From NCBI GenBank assembly GCA_000277445.1, contig AJWJ01000211.1, forward strand, positions 1 to 37,310: a stretch of DNA of 37,310 nucleotides. Direction: 5' to 3'. The translations under genes and the position numbers were made by a program. Positions 32,935-37,310 of this stretch are shown here, piece after piece. The notes under the pieces are model-generated. The model made no database searches. It saw only the letters and a program-made list of their open reading frames with translations, and was not told the origin of the DNA. Numbering within the stretch: position 1 is the stretch's first letter; every line of letters starts with the position of its first letter. Source of the DNA: Polysphondylium violaceum. Lineage: Eukaryota; Evosea; Eumycetozoa; Dictyosteliales; Dictyosteliaceae.

Positions 32935-34777
32935 TTATTTAGATAAAAGATTGGGTTGAATTCTTCTCTTTGGTTTAGCTCCATCCGTTGTTGTTGTGGT
33001 GGTGGTGGTGGTGGTGGTGTTTGTAGTATTTGTATTTGTATTATTGCTACTTGTATCCATTGGAGTTGTAGTATCTTGTTCATTATCCAATTTAATCTTT
33101 TTCTCTTCAACATTATTGGAATCTATAGTAGTGCTTGCGTTGCTACCATTATTGTTGATATTATCGATTTCAGAATGTTTTCTCTTCAGTGATGCAGTAT
33201 CAGAATTTGAAATAGTAGAATTTAATAATGCTTGTTGTTTTAAAGCGATTATTTGTTTGATTGAATCTGGATAATCAGATTCAGGTAATACTGGACCCAA
33301 TTCGCTCTCTAAAAATGATACATATGAACAGAAACCATCCTCAGAGGTGATAAATAAAACAGTGCCATCGGTTGACCAGCCAATATCGGTAATTGTTGAA
33401 TAATGTAAATTTGAAACCAAAGCAATAGGTTTATCTATACTTGATGTATCGTAAACGACTATGGTATCTTGAGTGGCAACAGCAAATATCATTCTATAGG
33501 GTAAATCAAACATTCCATTATTTGTAGCTGTTGATGATTCTTTGTTTTTATATAATACTGGACTAAATTTAGCAACTACTGTTGGGCAATTTGAGGGTAA
33601 ATGTACAATGGGTCTATCTCTAATATATCTTGAAAACAAATAAGTTGTACTAGAGAATTTAGATGTTGGGTTGTTTTTAAATTTACCTGTAGGTGTAATG
33701 AATATTAATCCATCAGGTGACCAACATGGTCTTCTGAAAAATCTATTATTATTTTTAATTAATAAAATGTAATCATGGTTACTCAACATATTGATATACT
33801 TACGTTGAAGCTCTTTCATCATAATACATTCTATGTGAAACCAATGAATTCTTTTCATCTTCATCATCTTTATCTGCTGTATTGTTGTTGTTGTTATTGT
33901 TATCACTATTTATATCATCTTTATCTTTATCTTTATCTTTATCTTCATTATTTGAATCATTACTATTACTATTATTAAAGGATCTTTTAGAAATTACATT
34001 TGAAATGGTTAATTGAATCTTTTTTCTTGAATTCTTTTTAACTGCATCTTTGTCAGGTATTATTTCATTATTATTATCTGTTGTCGAAGTATTATCTGCT
34101 GTTGGCGCTGCTGCACTATTATTTCCTTTTTTTGATTTCTTTTTACTACTATCTTTATATAATCTACAAGTGCCATCTGAACTCTGAGTTAATAAATAGT
34201 TGTTTAAAGGATCCCAAGATACACCTTGTACATAATGTGTATGTTCAGTTATTATTTGATTGCATATCTCTAACAAAATACAATGTCATTAGTATACATA
34301 TCTAAATATATTGATTACTATGCATATATAACAATAATTACTGGTTAAAGGACTCCAAATAGATACACTGTTATCAGTACTTGCAGAACCGATATATAGA
34401 CCATCACTTGACCAACAAAGATCATAGGCGTCAGTAGTTACACGTAATATATTTACAATTGACCAAGTCTCTTTCATTGAATCGGTTGGTGGGATAGATG
34501 GATTAAGTTTCCAAATGATAACGGTGCCATCATCACTACCAGAAGCCAATAGATTACCAGCGGGTGAAAAACGAGCAGTATTTACAGGTTTAGTGTGTTT
34601 AGATAAACTTGCAAGATACTCGATTGACAAATGTCCTTCTTTATCTTTACTATAGCTCCATATCTTTATATCGTTATCGAAACCAGTCGTACAAAATCTT
34701 TCACTCGATGAGTCGAAATCAATAGAATAGATGGGATCTTTATTATGCCATAATATCATTACTGTTTCGCATTTCAT
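32935..34777 (-). CDS. chaf1b: Chromatin assembly factor 1 subunit B (CAF-1 p60), WD40
   Basis: Exons 34777-34342, 34269-33804 and 33742-32935 give 569 residues. [21 protein letters not shown] at the start matches CHAF1B [21 protein letters not shown]. WD repeats follow ([113 protein letters not shown] and LGPVLPES). A ~110-residue Lys/Asn/Asp-rich insertion interrupts the fifth-repeat region before [10 protein letters not shown]. The Asn/Thr-rich tail ends [13 protein letters not shown]-1 deposits H3-H4 on newly replicated DNA together with PCNA. An E2F-type site lies 134 bp upstream of the ATG. Confidence 0.95.
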
Positions 34778-34910
34778 ATTTAATATTTGTGTTTAAATAT
34801 AAATATATTTATATTTATAAATCAATCTATATGATGATCAAATGATAAATATGATAATAAACACTATGAAATATCAATGTTTTTTTTATTTTTCAAAATT
34901 TTGAAAAAAA

Positions 34911-34919
34911 GGCGGGAAA
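34911..34919 (-). promoter_or_regulatory. E2F-type site upstream of CAF-1 p60
   Basis: GGCGGGAAA on the plus strand reads TTTCCCGCC in the gene's sense, which exactly contains the E2F core TTTSSCGC. It is the only such site I noticed in non-coding DNA here and lies 134 bp upstream of the ATG of an S-phase gene. A T/A-tract palindrome (34889-34910) adjoins it. Confidence 0.6.
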
Positions 34920-35048
34920 TATTTTTGGTAAAAGTGTCTGTTTTTTACCAATCAAACTACATTTGAATTAATGATCACTGAACTCATATTAAAGTTTATT
35001 ATATTAGAAAAAAATAATATTTTTTATCTATTATTTATATTTTTAAAT

Positions 35049-35327
35049 TTATAATGCTGTCTTGATTCTATTGAAAAGAACAGGAGTCTTTTTCTTGTTT
35101 GGGTATCTGGACATTTTACATCTAAATTTACTCAATGGGGGGTATTTTATTGATTCAATTGATAATATTAAACAAATAAACCAATTATTTTAAAACTACA
35201 CCCAAAATTACTTTTTGAGAAATTTAAGATAATCAAAAAACCGACTCAAAAAAAACGAAGGAAGCAAAGTATTAAATAGTTTGGATTTGAATATATTATA
35301 TGATTTATTATTACACAATTTATACAT
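35049..35327 (-). CDS. Possible short two-exon gene, 62 residues, unknown
   Basis: Exons 35327-35212 and 35121-35049 join in phase through GTAATT and a TTTAG acceptor. The product begins MYKLCNNKSYNIFKSKLFN, has a Phe/Leu-rich middle and ends CKMSRYPNKKKTPVLFNRIK, then TAL. The second exon uses varied codons (AAC, AAG, CCT, GTC-like) that are unusual for random AT-rich DNA here. I recognise no family; size and basic end would fit a small mitochondrial or ribosome-associated protein, but that is a guess. Chance open frames cannot be excluded. Confidence 0.3.
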
Positions 35328-35528
35328 TTTAGAAATTAATATTAATAATAATTATTTGTTATTTGTTGTTGTTATATTTGGAAATTTTATATATAAGTGA
35401 AATTGGTTTTTTTTTTTTTCCTTTTTTTTAGGTTTATAGTTATTTGTTGTTTTACTCTTTTTTGTTTTTTAGATTTATAGTTGTTATTATTTATTTTTTT
35501 TTTTTTTTTAAATTTGTTTTTAACAAAT

Positions 35529-36848
35529 TCAATTATCATCATCAATATATAATTCTTCAGAGTCGTCTGAATAGGAATAACGTTGGTTGTCATTATATTG
35601 AGATTCTTGGTATGTTCTTTTTTTGTTGTTATTGTAAACCATTTCTACAGAGTCACTGGAAATTAACAAATTATCAATAGAGGATTTTTTACGGCCTTCA
35701 TCGAAAAGATGAGTAGTAGATTGATGGTACTTGTGTTTTATATTTGGAATATTACAAGAGTTGTTGTTTGAGAGAATAAGTGGTGAGGTGGTGGCGGAAA
35801 TTGATGGTACATAGAAAGATGGTGATGAGGAGGGTGGAGAGGATGATAATATAGATGGTGATGAAGCGGATAATGATAAGACTGGTGATGATTGGGATGG
35901 GGAGGATGATTTTCTACCACCTTTTTGTGGGAGTACCCATGGGTCGATGGCTTGTTTGAGTCTCCAAAAACCATTTTGTTTATATTTATCCATACCAGAC
36001 TCGAAAATATTTTTGCTATGACTGAGCATGTCTTGGATTTGTTTGTGCCAGTTATCGGATCGCTTTTTATGGAGGCAAAGAACATCCCAATGAGTTGTCA
36101 TGAAATCATATACATCGGTTTTCAAGGAAAAAAATTGTTTCTCCTTCATTTCATTGTGAAGTGTAAAGAATACTACACGCATAATGCTTGCCCATGTTGG
36201 TGATTTAACTAAAACATCAGGTTGGCCTCTTTGGCAAAGTAAGCATTCGTTTAATGTACATTGGATATTTAAAAGTCGGTTATTATTATTATTATTATTA
36301 TTACATGATTGTGATGGAATTTTTACAGAAGGTGATGAGGATGATAATAAATTGGTGTAGCTTGTTGATGGTGAAAGGGTATCATTGTTTTTTAATGAAA
36401 CAAATTTTTGTTGTTTGAGTGAGGACAATGATAATGATTTACCAAAGGGTGGTGATGATGGTACAGATTGTGAGGGTGATGAGGAGATGGTGAATGAATC
36501 AAGTGATTCTGTAGAGTTAGAAAGGGAATTAGATGGTGATGGAATTAAGTTTCTGTTGCTACCAAGAGTTGGGACTGGTGGAAGAAGAGTTGGAGATTCA
36601 CAAGAGTATGGTACTTCATATTTATTACTATTGTAGGAAAGGAATCCTCTTGATGGTGATGATGGAACAAAATCAATGTCTTGGGAGGAGGATCCAAACA
36701 AAGATGGTGATGCTGGTGCTTGGGCTTCCTTTCTAAACTTTTTACATGGAGAGGCTGGAGCACTATTGTTGTTTTTAACGTTGTTGTAATTATTATTTTT
36801 CAAGCCAAATAAAATTTGGAGAACTAATTCTTCATCATGTGATTCCAT
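35529..36848 (-). CDS. Ser-rich protein with probable winged-helix domain
   Basis: Single exon, 439 residues. Residues 1-190 are rich in Ser-Pro/Pro-Ser-Pro motifs (SPCKKFRK, PSSPSRG), typical targets of proline-directed kinases, and PCKKFRK could be a nuclear localisation signal. Residues ~191-310 form a compact domain: CTLNECLLCQRG, TWASIMRVVFFTLH, FFSLKTDVYDFMTTHWDVL, NWHKQIQDMLSHSKNIFESG and GFWRLKQAIDPW. The order helix, helix, Trp-rich recognition-like helix, wing with GFW is winged-helix-like, recalling forkhead-type folds, but I cannot assign a family. The rest is Ser-Pro-rich and ends acidic. A DNA-binding regulator is the best guess. The upstream flank has a G-quadruplex-type repeat. 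Confidence 0.7.
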   Translation of the reverse strand: MESHDEELVLQILFGLKNNNYNNVKNNNSAPASPCKKFRKEAQAPASPSLFGSSSQDIDFVPSSPSRGFLSYNSNKYEVPYSCESPTLLPPVPTLGSNRNLIPSPSNSLSNSTESLDSFTISSSPSQSVPSSPPFGKSLSLSSLKQQKFVSLKNNDTLSPSTSYTNLLSSSSPSVKIPSQSCNNNNNNNNRLLNIQCTLNECLLCQRGQPDVLVKSPTWASIMRVVFFTLHNEMKEKQFFSLKTDVYDFMTTHWDVLCLHKKRSDNWHKQIQDMLSHSKNIFESGMDKYKQNGFWRLKQAIDPWVLPQKGGRKSSSPSQSSPVLSLSASSPSILSSSPPSSSPSFYVPSISATTSPLILSNNNSCNIPNIKHKYHQSTTHLFDEGRKKSSIDNLLISSDSVEMVYNNNKKRTYQESQYNDNQRYSYSDDSEELYIDDDN

Positions 36849-36959
36849 TGTTTGTGTGTCGAGGTGTGAAATTTTACAGATATATTTAGGGGCGTGGAGA
36901 GTTTAAATTTGATTTACTTTGGGGAGGGAGTAAAAAAAAAAAAATTGTGGTTAGAGTCA

Positions 36960-36994
<35 letters not shown>

Positions 36995-37310
36995 AGAATA
37001 TATATACAATATAATACAAGGTTTGAATTAAATATACAATAGTGGGTAAGTGGGTAGGTGGGTATGTGGGTGGGGAGTAAGAGTAGTATACAGTATAATA
37101 AATAATAAAAATAATAATAAATAAATAAATAAAGGACTAGTGTGTCAATGTATAAATATTTGTGAGTGTTGTGTGGGTACTGAGTGGTGGGTGTGAATGA
37201 TTGATTGAGTTTATTAAGATATACAAAAGATAAAAAAAGACCATAAAAAGTAAAAAATTGAAAAAATTGAAAAAAAAAAAAAACTTTTCAAAAAAAAAAA
37301 AAAAAAAATA
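36849..37310. other. Right edge, promoter side of winged-helix gene
   Basis: 462 bp, simple sequence: A-runs at 36928-36944 and 36964-36991, a G-rich octamer repeat, AAT runs at about 37095-37135, and A/T-rich sequence with TTTTC-A-tract at the end. No gene is seen. The long A-runs suggest a contig edge. Confidence 0.5.
37044..37075 (+). repeat. G-rich tandem octamer, G-quadruplex motif
   Basis: Units GGGTAAGT, GGGTAGGT, GGGTATGT and GGGTGGGG follow one another, giving G3 tracts at 37044, 37052, 37060 and 37068 with 5-base loops, plus a fifth G4 tract at 37072-37075. This meets the G3N1-7 quadruplex rule. It lies about 200 bp upstream of the winged-helix gene. Confidence 0.8.

Larger units (their letters stand above)
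34778..35528. other. Intergenic region, CAF-1 promoter and winged-helix gene 3' flank
   Basis: 751 bp, AT-rich. It contains the E2F-type site, a TTTTTCAAAATTTTGAAAAA palindrome (34889-34908), the possible two-exon small gene described separately, and T runs at 35408-35430 and 35490-35510. Nothing else stands out. Confidence 0.45.

Noticed and set aside
35387-35593. Lys-rich 68-codon minus-strand frame
   Set aside because: Reading of T-runs in the 3' flank of the winged-helix gene; no conserved content.

Overview
The window is nuclear DNA of a social amoeba (Dictyostelia). Non-coding DNA is very AT-rich and full of A/T homopolymers. Introns are short and AT-rich, with GTATGT/GTAAGT/GTAAAT donors. 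Low-complexity Q, N, T, S and D runs sit inside conserved proteins, as in other dictyostelids. Genes are packed on both strands, and no tRNA, rRNA, CRISPR array or intact mobile element was found. I cannot name the species. Both ends are homopolymer-rich, with an ambiguous base near the left end, which suggests contig edges.

I rebuilt gene models by joining exons through conserved protein matches and phase-consistent splice sites (about 33 introns). Left third (1-13 kb): a divergent mitochondrial-carrier-like protein (-), a small ankyrin protein (-), eIF3k (+), the RNase P/MRP subunit POP5 (+), a membrane-anchored acid-lipase-type hydrolase (+), ribosomal protein eS25 (+), a His-rich probable mitochondrial protein (-) and the 60S export adaptor NMD3 (+). 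Middle (13-24 kb): the polyubiquitin-disassembling protease USP5/UbpA (+), a P4-ATPase flippase of the Neo1/ATP9 class (-), a decayed stretch, a ZCCHC10-type zinc-knuckle protein (-, with a 14-nt first exon) and a FANCE-like Fanconi protein (+). Right third (24-37 kb): a mitochondrial RbfA-like protein (+), an Afi1/DENN-type protein (-), class I fructose-bisphosphate aldolase (-), RNase H2 subunit B (+), CAF-1 p60/CHAF1B (-), a possible 62-residue protein (-) and a serine-rich protein with a probable winged-helix domain (-).

Two themes recur. Several genes serve ribosome biogenesis and translation (eIF3k, POP5, eS25, NMD3, RbfA), and many of their upstream regions share a T-tract-GAAAA or TTTTC-A-tract element. 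Three genes serve replication-coupled chromatin and genome maintenance (FANCE, RNase H2B, CAF-1 p60). The CAF-1 gene has a perfect E2F-type site upstream. No operon-like system is present; these are separately transcribed eukaryotic genes.

The points most worth checking are: four introns that seem to end in AAG; the E2F site; a G-quadruplex-type tandem octamer near the right end; the His/Cys-rich mitochondrial protein; a possible structured RNA between eIF3k and POP5; and a 276-nt open frame without ATG upstream of the flippase start.
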